Positions 1 to 11,700 of a stretch of DNA of 64,000 nucleotides are shown here, one piece after another. Numbering within the stretch: the stretch's first letter is position 1; each line of letters starts with the position of its first letter. This stretch comes from Rhyacophila brunnea. Taxonomy: Eukaryota > Arthropoda > Insecta > Trichoptera > Rhyacophilidae. The notes under the pieces are model-generated. The model made no database searches. It saw nothing but the letters and a program-made list of their open reading frames with translations, and was not told where the DNA came from. Both the position numbers and the translations under genes were made by a program. The stretch is taken from assembly GCA_022495005.1 (NCBI GenBank), contig JAGYXB010000051.1:1922001-1986000 (forward strand), in the 5' to 3' direction.

Positions 1-222
1 ATTATTTACCATGTCCGATCCTAATAAGATCATATAGGTTTCCACTGGGTGGAGGTTTTGTTTTCACAAAAAATGGATGTTGGTCACTCGCTCAACCTAT
101 TAGGTCCTTAGTCTAACTTAACATAAATTGAAAAAAAAATATGTTTACTTGCCAGAACCAGGATCTGGGATCCACGACGTTATAGCCTGACGTTTAAGCC
201 GCTCGTTCATCGTGGGCGCCAG
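1..222 (-). mobile_element. tRNA-derived SINE, copy 1 (cut by window edge)
   Basis: Read on the minus strand, this begins with a degraded tRNA-like head (about 222-150). The head is followed by a body shared with the copies at 781-1024 and 24851-25072. The shared body includes a block around GATCCTAATAAGATCAT near the 3' end. The remnant of the pol III B box lies near 158-170 and is damaged. The 3' end runs to the window edge, so the tail cannot be judged. Confidence 0.75.
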
Positions 223-344
223 AAAATAACATATATCAATAATCAGAGCCAGATCCAAATTTACTGAAAGTAGAGACTTTGTAACTAATGCCAAATTCAC
301 ACGTTGGTTCTATTGAATCCCGAAATTATTAAGACAATAAAGCC

Positions 345-718
345 GTAAGTATAGAGCATACTTCAGTAAAGCGGTAAATAATTTTCAACTATATGTGTGA
401 CGAAATTTTGGACTCGCTGACAATCGGAGAGCAAAAGTCGAGCTGTGAACACGACAATTTGTTTCGTGATGGCGACGGGGGTATTAATTCTTAAATCGTG
501 TAAAGATGACTAAAAAACATAACCCATTTACTTGAAAAAAAAGGCAATGAATGTATTATTATTGTTACTAATAGAACAATAAACAGAACATTAAATGGAC
601 GGATGTTGGATTTATATGACAAATTATATTTCGTTCGGCACGCGTCATTTGCACAATCCACGCATCGCCTAGCCACGATCTTTTTAGACCATGCCTCAAC
701 TGAGGTATAGCCTTAACA
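345..718. repeat. Unclassified dispersed repeat (R380), copy 1
   Basis: A block of about 370 bp is repeated in the same orientation at 7585-7955. Shared landmarks are CAATCGGAGAGC, CTTAAATCGTGTAAAGATGA and TTTTTAGACCATGCCTCA, all in the same order with roughly similar spacing. The ends do not show clear terminal inverted repeats or a target duplication. It contains no ORF worth calling. It sits between two SINE copies. Confidence 0.7.
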
Positions 719-780
719 ATAAAGGAACGAAAAATCGTTGTATGTACCTATATGATAATCTGGCTCTAGGAGGATACAGA

Positions 781-1024
781 TTTTTTTTTTTTACCATGTC
801 CGATCCTAATAGGATCATATGGGCCTCCACAGAGTAGAGGTTTGTATTAACAGATTTTGTTTTTTTACGAGAAATGGATGTCAGCCACTTGCTCAACCTA
901 TTAGGTCCATACCCTGACTCACACACAAATTGAAAAACAATATGTGTACTTTTCAGACCCAGGATTCGAACCTGAGACCCACGGCGTGATAGTCCAACGC
1001 TTGAGCCGCGCGGCTACCGTGCTA
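781..1024 (-). mobile_element. tRNA-derived SINE, copy 2 (near full length)
   Basis: On the minus strand the element starts with a tRNA-like head (about 1024-950). It has an A-box-like GGTAGCCGCGCGGC segment and a good B box GGTTCGAATCC. A body of about 150 bp follows and ends in a long A-run (a T-run at 781-792 on the plus strand). Internal pol III promoter boxes plus an A-tail are the classic SINE layout. This is the best preserved of the four copies in the window (others at 1, 24851 and 63357). Confidence 0.88.
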
Positions 1025-2097
1025 CCTAAATAACGCAAAATGAATATCTTTTTAATAAGATCACAAAAGTTTAATGCGATCAATTATGATCTGTTGTTTT
1101 TTAGAACATAAAACTGAATCTGACAGTGCGAGCTAGTGTTATAAAATGCATATTGCATGCATACATACCAATATATTATTATATAAGCAGAACACAGAAG
1201 AAACGTCTAGCCTGCAAGTGCCGGCTTAAAATACATGCGCGAGTACAATGTCAAACTAAACCCTCAAAGGCCGTTTAATTACACTCACTTTAATCACTGA
1301 TTCATAATCATCAATGCATTTGCAACCAGCACCAAAGAGAAGATATTAAACGTAAATGAGAACTTGCAAAGTCAGCGCGAACGCAGAATTACCACGGTTG
1401 GGATTAGGGCCATAGATTAAAAACTCGTGTTTCAAACTATGTTAATTTGCAAACTCCTGAACTGAATTTAGTTATGATAATTATTATATTATTACCATTA
1501 AGAAAAAACTATTAAAAACAAACATAATTATGGAGTAAAATAAATAATAATTATGATTATTTCAAGATATACATAAGTAGAAATACTTATTTAGAATTTT
1601 CTTATAATTATTTTCATAAGACATGGCAAACAAAGTGTCAAAAGTTTGTTAAACCTACTAACTGTATCAAAATAACTATTGTTATATACATTTTGCTTTT
1701 CGATTTACATTGAAATAATACATATAAGTTATTGCAATATTATGGGACTTTTTTTAGTCTTGGGGAGCAAAAAAACTCCTAACATTTTGGTCAGTGACGT
1801 TGCTTCGTGAAACAAAAACGATGGACGTCGATATGCATGTTTTATTTTCACGCATTTTCTATTTATTTATGCTTTTATTTGAAAAAGAAAGCATTTCAAT
1901 GTGTGCTTGTTCCAGCACGAAAATAATGATAAATAACATCGATAACTTTAAATTTAGTATATGAAAATTGTGTATTTTACGGTTATACGTTTTTATAACC
2001 GGTAGATTACGGATCATTTCACGACTGTACATAGACTAAAGAGTAGTGGTTAATAAGCTCTATTGAAAAAATATATAATATTGATTTGAATAATATA
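1025..2097. other. No feature recognised
   Basis: A+T-rich sequence with short homopolymers and no ORF, RNA gene or recognisable repeat that I can support. Confidence 0.6.
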
Positions 2098-2215
2098 ATT
2101 TATTTATTTATTTAGAAAACAGTATTATGACATTACAACGATTGGCCAATGCGCCATAATACTTAATAAATACAAATTAGAAAAATGACTTAATTACAAT
2201 ATATAATATACCTAA
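2098..2215 (-). mobile_element. Possible LINE 3' end fragment
   Basis: The segment opens with TTTATTTATTTATTTAGAAAAC, which on the minus strand is a TAAA-type tandem tail as found at many insect non-LTR retrotransposon 3' ends. Only the tail and about 100 bp of untranslated-like sequence are present, so the clade cannot be assigned. It could be a chance microsatellite. Confidence 0.3.
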
Positions 2216-2638
2216 TCGTAACCGTGATCTAAGTATATAGGTAATCAAAAGTAGAACTGTCTATTATTCATAGTTTAAGCAAATAATAATGAAAGACGAA
2301 TGTAATATTAAGACGTATAAGTCACTGTTTAAAATATACACAACGTTTTTCAATTATGGGCGATTTTAATTATGCGTAGTTTAACTTGTAATTATATAAG
2401 AATTTCTTTAATTGTGTTAACTGTGAATTCATGATGGAAATGCATTGTATTATTAATAACACAATGCAATCACATATTAATTTTGTTTAAGTACTTTGTT
2501 AAGTTTTTAGGTAAACGATAATTTTTAGTAAAATTAATCGAATTGTTAAGAATAAAATAAAAGTATAAAAGGAATAAATCGCATTCGGAATTATTTCTTA
2601 TTTGAAAAAAACATCTCATGAATAAAACTAAGTACCTA

Positions 2639-2926
2639 CAGGGGGTCCTCGTTAACCGAGGGTAATCGGGACCGAAAAAATACCTCATAAAGCGAATTCG
2701 CTTAAAACGGAGACCAGAATTACTTAGTAAATGGGTTTAATTGGGACACGTTTAGAAAAGAAAAAGACACGTGAGCAATACAGCAATAGCGTAGAAGTGT
2801 GGGATTGAAAGACTTAAAGTGACACATAGAAATGAATATGAAAGTGATATAGTTTTTTTAGCATTTTCCTGCAAATTCATAACTGCGGGACTCGGATAAT
2901 GTATACTCAGATAATGAGGGCCCCTG
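2639..2926. mobile_element. Pogo/Tc1-mariner-like MITE
   Basis: The left end CAGGGGGTCCTCGTTAACC and right end GAGGGCCCCTG are imperfect terminal inverted repeats. The similarity continues inward through a GATAATC-type block for about 35 bp. TA dinucleotides flank both ends (2637-2638 and 2927-2928), as expected for the Tc1/mariner/pogo superfamily. At 288 bp it is nonautonomous. Short reading frames inside it have no transposase features. Confidence 0.75.
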
Positions 2927-2928
2927 TA

Positions 2929-3809
2929 AAAATTTTATGAAAGATAGATGAATATTTATGTGAATGTGTTCATTGTGAAATAAATAATACCAATAAAAAA
3001 TTTGCTCTACGTTTGATATTTTTGAATAATACTGTTGTATTCAGTTATTCAAAAGCAAACCATTATTCACACTTCAATTATACTTACCATTATCACAACA
3101 GTAAACAAGCATGCATTTTGCGAGAGCAACTTAATTTTTAGCTTCCCTCAATACGGTTTTTGTGTTGAGCCAAGTACAAAATAGGACCAAAAAAGCTCCG
3201 CAATGAAAAATCAGCACGGCGAGGAAAAATTGCGATTAAGCTTAATAATTCTCGGCTTGTTTTCCACTCTCTTCGCGGGAAGTGTTTGGTAGTTATAGTT
3301 AAAAGCTTTTGAAATGGGGAGCTTTTTAAAACAGACGATATTTTTTATTGAAAGTGTTACGAAAGTTGATTAAAAAATTATGATATTATTTTCTTTGCTA
3401 TTGTTCAATCAGCGATAGCAAATAGCAATAAAATATAATTTCAAATGAGGGAAATATAAGTATCTAATTGATATAATTATGAAAAAGTGAGCTTTTAACC
3501 CATTAACCCACTAGCATAGCGACAGGGTGTAGAAAACAGTGTTATATGCACTCCTAATTCCATAACTGTAAGTGAGTCAACCCTATCGTTTAACCTTCAA
3601 CTCTGGCTGGAAATATAATTCATTGTTTTACTTTTTGTCCAAGTTTAATCTTGCTCAATGAACTTTATTTTGTTTCGTCATTGCAAATTTCAAAGAAAAT
3701 TTGCAAAGTCCGGAAAAATCACGCACTCATAGAATAATATACTTTTCACTTAACTCACTTTTTCGTTGGACTTCAAACTAGTGACATTCATATATTGTAA
3801 TATTCTAAC
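2929..3809. other. No feature recognised
   Basis: A+T-rich with one moderately C+G-richer patch near 3180-3300. No ORF, RNA gene or repeat can be supported. Confidence 0.55.
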
Positions 3810-3817
3810 TCAATATA

Positions 3818-4184
3818 CATGGCCCCCACAAAGGGGGGGGGCTGACAGGGCTCTAGCCTGGGGGCCCGGCGTGATGAGTCGACCAGACAAGTGAGATAAA
3901 CACAGATAAAAAAATTGGAAAAAGGGCGCTATTTTACTTCAATGATATTTGGTTGTACGATGCAATTTTTAACTATGTACTGATACTCGACAACTCCATA
4001 ATTCAAATGAATGTCAGTACATATTAAAAACTTACATACAAAAAATCGCGTAAAATACACTTTAATTTTACGCGTAGTTGGAAAAAGTTACTGCAGCGCG
4101 TCATACTGCCTTTACCCTTAGCTATAGGTAGGGGGGCCGCCAAAGATCCTAGCCTGGGGCCCGCATCAGGATGTGGGGGCCATG
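3818..4184 (+). mobile_element. hAT-type MITE, CATGG family, solo copy
   Basis: The ends are CATGGCCCCCACA and TGTGGGGGCCATG, a perfect 13-bp inverted repeat. They are flanked by a perfect 8-bp target duplication TCAATATA (3810-3817 and 4185-4192), the hAT hallmark length. A C/G-rich subterminal zone (GGGGGCCCGG; CCTGGGGCCC) surrounds an A+T-rich centre. The same element is nested inside larger elements at 15906-16318 and 29308-29718. It has no coding capacity. Confidence 0.92.
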
Positions 4185-4192
4185 TCAATATA

Positions 4193-4900
4193 TATGTATA
4201 CATTATTATGTTATAAAGAAAGTGGATAATAACTGGAAAATATTTTAATTGATATCTTTTAATATCCGCAATCCATAATAATATTATAGGAATTCGCACT
4301 TGTGAATAGAATAGTTGGTTTGCTTTTTAGTAATATTAACAATAGTAATTAAAGAAATGACCAGTTTAAAAGTATCTAATTAATAGTAACTAGACGCGAA
4401 GCTAAATCCAAGCATTTATTTACATCGATTTGAAAACAATTAATAAAATTACTCCATCTCTGCTTTCTGTAGGTACATCCGGTTTTTATTTCCATAATAT
4501 AATGTACGCGGAAGAATTTGCGGATTATTGGTGGTCTAAAATAAAATAAATAATAGCGTAGGTAGATATACATAGTATTTATTTGCTATGTGGTTGAACT
4601 CAAAGGGGATTCATATTTTAGTATTATCGGAAAACAGTTGTGTCATAATAAACAATCAGATATGGTTTACCGCTCAAACAACCGGGAATAGTCGAATATG
4701 AAAATATTGCCACCCCTTGACTGATATCGATTCGCAAGGGATACTCGAAGTGAGAATCCTACGAGATACTGGATAATATATCAATGAGTGTTGAAAAAAA
4801 TACGTTTCATATTATCAGAGATTATAGCCTAATTTTAACAATATAAATTGTATATTATGAAGTGTTGGCAGAAAAACAATATAAAAATTATCTATTTAAC
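4193..4900. other. No feature recognised
   Basis: A+T-rich. No gene or repeat recognised up to the start of the tRNA-like module. Confidence 0.5.
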
Positions 4901-4940
4901 ATGCATAATTTTGAAAACACTCATGAAAAAATATAGCCAA

Positions 4941-5013
4941 TACACCCGGCAGAAATCGAACCTGCGTCTTTTGGGTATCGCGCCCTGTGCATTACCACTA
5001 TGCTACGACTGCC
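4941..5013 (-). repeat. tRNA-like pol III module of a chimeric repeat
   Basis: On the minus strand an A box TAGCATAGTGG (5005-4995) and a B box GGTTCGATTTC (4962-4952) have tRNA-like spacing. The acceptor arms do not pair as in a functional tRNA, so this is tRNA-derived rather than a tRNA gene. It directly adjoins the left arm of the foldback element at 5051. The same join occurs at 47222-47490, with a differently diverged tRNA-like part. Confidence 0.75.
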
Positions 5014-5050
5014 ATGCTTAATTGCGACAAATTTTAACTATAGCTTTTTT

Positions 5051-5477
5051 TAATACCTGCTCATAAATGCTCTACAAATTGAGTTACGGTAGGGGATCGG
5101 TTTTTGTATTCTAAATTAAAGTATTTATTAGTATAATTACTAACCGACGTTACGGATCACTCCAATTTGTCTATTGTAACTTACTTGAAATTGCTAATAA
5201 TCTTAATTAACTATTTCTTTTATTCAACGAATAATTCACAAGATTTCAAAATTATCTATCTATGTTCAATAATAATTAGAATGGTACATTCTTAAAATCT
5301 TGTGAACTATTCGTTGAATAAAAGAAATAGTTAATCAAAAATTATTAGCAAGTTCGAGATTGGAGAGATCCGTGACGTCGGTTAGTATTAAAGTTGTAGG
5401 TACCTACTTTGATTCAATAAACAAAAGCCGATTGCCAATAGTAGCTTGATTTGGTAGAGCGCTGATGAGCAGGTATA
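5051..5477. mobile_element. Foldback (long inverted repeat) element
   Basis: Nearly the whole 427 bp folds on itself. The outer ends TAATACCTGCTCATAA and GATGAGCAGGTATAA, the middle CTAACCGACG and CGTCGGTTAG, and the inner TTCTTTTATTCAACGAAT block and its complement all pair in register around a centre near 5265. The arms are about 200 bp, with mismatches concentrated in the outer parts. One such arm recurs at 47222-47360. No TSD or coding sequence was seen. Confidence 0.85.
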
Positions 5478-5585
5478 AATCCAACATACCAATCACTGTC
5501 AGTTTGACTTATTAACAGAATCTCTTACTTCTTTATACGATATCATCTGAGAGTGTCCACATGTCGGTTCTCAAATCCTCAAAAT

Positions 5586-5950
5586 CAGTGGTGTAGTGCT
5601 AAATAAAATATGGTTCCAATCAATCCTCCCTTCACCCCCATATTTTTTAAAGCATATTTTTCAATATTTTGATAGATAGTTATCGAAAACTTCGCAACAG
5701 CAACGACAACGATAATCGACAGACAGAAACTCCAAACGATGCTATCGAATATCACCACGTTGACACAGTCAATAAATTTTCAACACGGAATTAGTCTGAA
5801 TTTTTTTTACACGTACTTTACTGTGCATAAATATAACCGTTATGTTCCCGATCTTTTTCCAACATAAAAATAATAACGAGATTATTGTACATAATATTGA
5901 TGATAACTGTCCGGACAAATGCTAACGCGTATCGACCCACTACACTTCTG
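5586..5950. mobile_element. Probable hAT-type MITE, degenerate
   Basis: The left end CAGTGGTGTAGTG and the right end, read inverted, CAGAAGTGTAGTG match at 11 of 13 positions. The flanking octamers CTCAAAAT (5578-5585) and CACAAAAC (5951-5958) agree at six of eight positions, a plausible decayed 8-bp target duplication. No transposase is encoded. Confidence 0.55.
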
Positions 5951-5959
5951 CACAAAACC

Positions 5960-6745
5960 CTCAGTAGGGAATAATTATTCTCAACTCTCAAAAGTGCATG
6001 AATGACTTCTCACGACGAGCAAAATCTCTTATCATCAAGGTTTCAGCATAATAGATTAAATCAAATCAGAATATGAATCTTAATTAATATACACGCACGC
6101 CAAGGTTGCTCGTGGGACACTCTCAGCACAAAATTGAGAGCGCCTAACGTACGTCATGACACAGTACATTTAGCAGTTTTAAAGGATCCAGATAGAAATA
6201 AAAAAATACAGAGAGTGTTAATAAAAAAAAATGATAATATCGACGTAATTTAACCTAAATCAATTGAGATTTGTGATCTTACGTGTATTTTATGTGATAG
6301 TGTTCACATTATACCACATAGTTCCAGTGGAGATTTTTCTATGAATGTATACATACATACAACAACTACCTACCTATTTTACGTACATAATATCGCTTTA
6401 AAATATGTATTTACCTAGAGGTAATTTAACAATTTTATTGATTAATACCTTAAGCTAAAATTGATTTAAAGAAGAAATAAAATTGTGGTCATGGTTAATG
6501 TTTATAATAAATATTTTATTTTGTATTCCGCTATATTATTTTATTAGCTCTCATTAAAACTATTAATAACTAAGTTATAAGTGTTTATTCGTTCATTTAA
6601 TAATTTAACACATGCCTTACAAAGATAAACTATAATTATTTAAAGCCGTGGTGAATTAATTCAATAAAATCCAGAGACAAACAATCAAAAATCTATAGTC
6701 TGCTGAAAATAATAGTAGGTAATTGTCTATATTTTATACATGAAA
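5960..6745. other. No feature recognised
   Basis: A+T-rich sequence without a supported gene or repeat. Confidence 0.5.
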
Positions 6746-6748
6746 CTG

Positions 6749-7068
6749 CTATGCTGAATACCGGTATTCGTAAAATAATTGAAAAAAACAGAAGTACTAC
6801 CAATAAATATAACACATGTAAAAAAAACTTTTTAAAATATTAATATTTTATAGCATGTGTCATTGCTGATCACCAAGGCAATGAAGGGCCACGGAAGTAC
6901 ACCAGACATCGCATAACTTGACATAAATATTGCAGTCATGTTAAGCCTTTTATGTTAATTCATACATTTTGTTTCCACTTTTAATATCGAATATATCAGT
7001 ATTGTCTGATTTTTAAAACCAGTATTTCGGTATCGAAAAGTATTGGTATACCGGTATTGCAATCCCTA
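6749..7068. mobile_element. Possible hAT relic with ACCGGTAT subterminal repeats
   Basis: The right end GGTATACCGGTATTGCAATCCCTA has the CCCTA terminus common to one group of hAT elements. An inverted counterpart GAATACCGGTATTCG lies near 6756-6770, but the matching TAGGG tip is eroded and no TSD can be shown. A central part (about 6855-6980) resembles 61491-61620. Confidence 0.4.
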
Positions 7069-7069
7069 G

Positions 7070-7580
7070 TTAGACCTAGCTGACAGAGCTTGGGGACAAC
7101 TCCGCCCATACTCATACCAATTTTTTGTATTGACTTTAATTATCGTTTATTCCTATAAGATTAATAAGTAAAAACACTTATAACCCATGATACTGAAGAA
7201 TTATTATGTGTTTATGATCTGTGCTGACTCGTTCAAAACCTTGTATGTTTATAATTCATAATAAAGTCATAAACATCGATTCGTTTTGCACTTTGCAGAA
7301 TAAATAAACTATCGTTTTAATAATCTTAAAGGCATTACGGTTTGATTGCTTGAAATGGTATTCATTGTTTCGTTTTAAAAACAATGCATTTTTCCAGCCA
7401 TTTGGCATAGTTTGCTGGCATACGAATCGCTTTTTGCCACACAAACACTGATTGTGGTTTCATATACCTGTACTTTTTTATTTGTTTTAAAAACCAATGA
7501 CCCATTTCTGAGACTAAGTATTGAAATCGAAGAGAGCGATAACTAGGGTTGCCATAATTTAAATATTATCAAACACTGAT
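7070..7580. other. No feature recognised
   Basis: A short open frame at 7256-7444 on the minus strand has no recognisable features. Nothing else is supported. Confidence 0.5.
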
Positions 7581-7584
7581 ATTA

Positions 7585-7955
7585 AGAGCATACATCAGTG
7601 AAACGGCAAATAATTTTCAACAGTACGTGAGACGAGATTTCGCACTCGTTGCCAATCGGAGAGCGGTAGTCGAGATGCGATCACGTCAATTTGTTTTGTG
7701 ATGGCGTCGGAGGAATATATTCTTAAATCGTGTAAAGATGACTAAAAAACGCTACGCATGTACTCAATAAATTATCCATGTCAATGAATATATTATTATT
7801 ATTACTAATATAACAATAAACATTAAATGGATGCATGTTGAATTTTTATGACAAATTATATTTTGTTCGGCACGCGGCGTTTGCACAATCTGCGCGTCGC
7901 GTAGTTACGATCTTTTTAGACCATGCCTCAGCTGAAGTATAGCGTTAAAGATGTT
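7585..7955. repeat. Unclassified dispersed repeat (R380), copy 2
   Basis: This is the second copy of the block at 345-718, same orientation. It shares the ordered landmarks CAATCGGAGAGC, CTTAAATCGTGTAAAGATGA, CGTTCGGCACGCG and TTTTTAGACCATGCCTCA. The similarity starts and stops at comparable points in both copies, which argues for a discrete mobile unit. Confidence 0.7.
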
Positions 7956-8149
7956 TCGCAATATTCCACGTTCCAATATCAGTTACTTCTGGGAATCGCA
8001 GAAATTTATTTCCCATATTATCTCTTATCTAACCGTAATAGAATACTGGTCGTAGCAATGATCTACTCCACAATTACTATAAACTTTGTCCAAAATACCC
8101 CAGTTTCTTAGTAAGACCATTCAATAAATAATTAGAAATATAACATTCT

Positions 8150-8795
8150 TTAATTCTTAAATTATTAATAATTATTAAGTTAGAAAACGGCTTGAGAGTG
8201 GGTCGATTGTTTGGGCCCAGCATCAGGTGAAAATATTTTTTTGAGATTCTTTCACTTGACACTGTATGGATACTATCCGTAGCTTTATCCAACTGATTTT
8301 CTCTTAGGTATGCTTACATACTTTAGTCTAAACCCTAAACGCTAAAATATACTATCAGTTATTGGCCACATATATTTTTCGACTTATATGCGGTGCAAAT
8401 GAGATCTCTCCCATTCTTGGTTGTATTGAGCTGTGTGTCCCTGATATTATATTAGAATTTGGGAACATCAGTTGTTTCTTCTCCTAAGGTGCAGAGCTAA
8501 CCTCCCATTGGTGATGCCAATTGGGAGACCATGTTCGTCATCTACGTGAGCAAGAGTAAATAGGTGGGCTTTGTTCTATAAATTCTTAAAATAGGGTCTA
8601 CTAGCTCATTCGGTGTACTCCCATATATTTACTTTATAATTTTATATTTACTCTTTGTAGGTACTGTGATTTTTCTAATACAGCGTATATTTCATTGTTT
8701 TTTTTTGTATTTATTTGTTTTTCAATGCCATGTTGTGAAAGTGTTGAATTTTGAATTTGTAAAGTTCACTATAAATGTAAATAAATAAATTTGAA
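8150..8795 (+). pseudogene. Decayed jockey/CR1-like LINE 3' fragment
   Basis: The sequence follows the 3' half of the reverse transcriptase ORF at 17995-18816 and its 3' UTR, for example GAGAGTGGGTCGATTGTTTG and GATGCCAATTGGGAG. It carries many substitutions, frameshifts and a large internal deletion near 8535. The copy ends in an AAATAAATAAATTTGAATTC tail, matching the TTGAA-type tail of the intact copy. It is 5'-truncated, as is typical of target-primed reverse transcription. No function remains. Confidence 0.85.
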
Positions 8796-8799
8796 TTCA

Positions 8800-11700
8800 A
8801 GTCCATAAAGGATCATAAGTAATTTGGAACATCAGTAAAACAAAATACAATGAAGAAGAATATGTATAATATGGAATAAAAGTTGAACTTAGCTGTGGGT
8901 TTATATAAGTACTTGCGATTATGAATTCGAATAAGCGATAGTTATGAAGAAACCGTTATTTTTTCAAAAAAAAAAAATAATAATAACACGCGGCTAAGTA
9001 TATAGTTTATTTTATTTTCAGAGAATTGTCACGTCGCGATCGTTTTAAAATACTAAAAGGTCACAAGAGAATAATTTCAGCGGATATATCATGCAAAAAT
9101 ATGTGCATGTTTAAGGAAAATCTATACACCAAAAAAGAAATTGCGTTATGTTTAAATACTTATCAAGATCGTTTCGCAAAGGGACAAACAAACTCAACGT
9201 CACGTGATTTTGAATATAAAACAGGCATTATTATGTGGAAAATCTTTTCGCTGACCTAAAACGTATTAGGTACTTACGTTTAATATTTTTGTGTTATGTA
9301 TTTTTTTCCGGTTCACGGAAATTTTACCGTCGCAGAGAATTGAGCGCAGACGAAAAACTAAGTTAAATTTTAAATATACGATTTTTTACGAATATCAATT
9401 GGATTGAGATAAACATAAAGGACCCAACTAACGTTTTTAGGTATTTCGAGTTATGAATGGGAACTAGTCGTAAATATCCCAAATTTCAATTTGCTAAAGA
9501 GTTCCAAGTTACACTAGGTGCAATTCCTATTGTATTTACATTATTTTCCTTTTGTTTAACGGACAGATATTTTAAACGTCTAAATGTCTGTTATGAAAAA
9601 GTAACCAACTGCAAAGTATCTGTTATAGTCAGTATCAAAGTATCATAAGAGGTCAAGAGGTCAAGGTTTTCTTGATTATATGGAGTAGGTATTCTATATA
9701 CTTAAGTTATTTTGCTTAGGATATTAAAGATGTACAAATATTTATTTTCAGTTTGATATTACACATACAAGCACTATGGAACAAAAAGAAAATCACCTGT
9801 TGGCTCCTTTATGTAGTGATTTTTCGTATGGAAAATGTCATAAAGTGAAAAGGAACCAACTGTACTATTGATTAATTTCCTAAGTCTAAGATATATTACT
9901 GTATCTTATATTATTTTACTGGTCACAGTATTTAATAGTTTTCATGTTCACAACATTTACATAAAGTGTCTAAGATCATGTACAGACTTTGAAGCTCAAT
10001 ATTTCCATTCAGAAATTTTTCAGTTGAGTCCTTTATGTTTATTTCAATCTAATTATGACATATAGAATCGAGGCCAAATCAGACATAGCCAAAAAATATA
10101 CCTATGTTGCGAAGCCTTTAAATGACGACACAAAAATGCATCGCAGGTAAAACATCAGAGATCACGTAAAGAATAAAAATAAAGTCGGTAGGTCTCCATA
10201 GCGATATTTTAAACCCATTAGCAATAAGACTCCGTCATATACCTATTTAATTCATTAACTACCAATTATGTAAGAAATTCAATTACACTTTAAATAATAT
10301 TACCTAATCATAATATCACTTTAACAATAAACCTGACTACTATAAAAAGGTTGTCAATCTTGGCACACATTTTCAAATGCCCGCGGTATATTTTTAAACA
10401 CTAATTAAATCTCCATAATATTTTAAGCAATTAAATATCTTGACAGAATATATAATAAATTTTCAATTAAGAAAACACTCAACTCAAAGAACATAATGAA
10501 AACGTTTTCCTTGTACAATTAAGTCTCATAATTACGCAGTTTTTTCAAATAAAATTTTCCGTATAAACGATCCCGTTGAAAACGACGAAGGGGAAACAAT
10601 TTTCGGTCTAAAAAGACTTAAATTTAAATATGGCTACCGATTTTTCCGGACACACTCGCCATTATACGTGAAACACACACACGTATATGTAATTTGGTTT
10701 GAGAATGTGTGACGCTTAAATAAACAAACGAATTATTCACTGTGATGAAAAAGGAGGTGTATATCATCAATACACAAGGTTCTACAAGTTTAAAATTTAT
10801 AACATAACGGATGTGAGATATTTAACAAATAGGTGTAAGCCCAGTGTATATTATATTCTAGACGAAACAATTAAATTTCAATAATTTATTGACTAATTTT
10901 CAAAAGGTAAACCTTATATTGATACAAAAAACATGTTAAATGTATAACGGAACAAACAGACAGACAAATTTTGTTCAAATCAAAAGCAAAACACTGAACA
11001 AAAGTAAAATATTTTAAAATCACTTACAATTTAATTTAATTAAAGTATGAATGAGTTTTACTTGTAAAATGGCATATCAGTTAGCTTAATATTTAATTAT
11101 TACATTGTAAAAATATTTCTTTGTAACTTTGAATACAATGTGTTATCTGCAATAGCCAACTTATTAAAATTCACGGTTATAAAGTTTGACAATCATTTTG
11201 CATTATAGATTGCGCCCACATCAAATTGTACGGTGGATATGAGGAAATCCACTTGATGCTGTCCCTTTCGCACCCTCTAAAGTTTATACGCACCAACCCT
11301 TGGCAACGCCATACATCCATCTCACTCTTTTTGTTCGTTTATTATGCTGGTACTGAGCTCGTCAATAGTACTAATATTTTACTTCTAAGTGATTCCCAAC
11401 CAGGTTCCATTGTTGTGCATTGTTTATATCGCAAATCGTCCTTAAAATTAAAATCTGTTTATTTATACATTATAAATTATATTGACATGGCAAAAAGACA
11501 ATGGTAAGTATGGATTAACGCACAGCATTTTCCGTATTGCCTGTACGGGACACCCGCACACGCTTTGTAATGTGCGTTGACCGGATGACACTCGCTATGG
11601 AGTTCATAAAGATAACCGTCGCGACTGATTGCTGTAACATATCGTAACAAGTACATATCGATGACCGTGCACCTTTCCAGGTACATTAGCATACCTAAAC

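Noticed and set aside
950..1024. Functional tRNA gene
   Set aside because: Same head recurs with a SINE body at 24851 and 1-222, so it is a SINE head.
4941..5013. Functional tRNA gene
   Set aside because: A and B boxes are present, but the acceptor stem does not pair and the unit is part of a dispersed repeat.
9026..9259. 77-codon open frame directly after a TTTATTTTATTTTCAG acceptor-like site
   Set aside because: The acceptor is good, but the translation has no recognisable domain, there is no partner donor nearby, and pyrimidine-rich AG sites are frequent in this composition.
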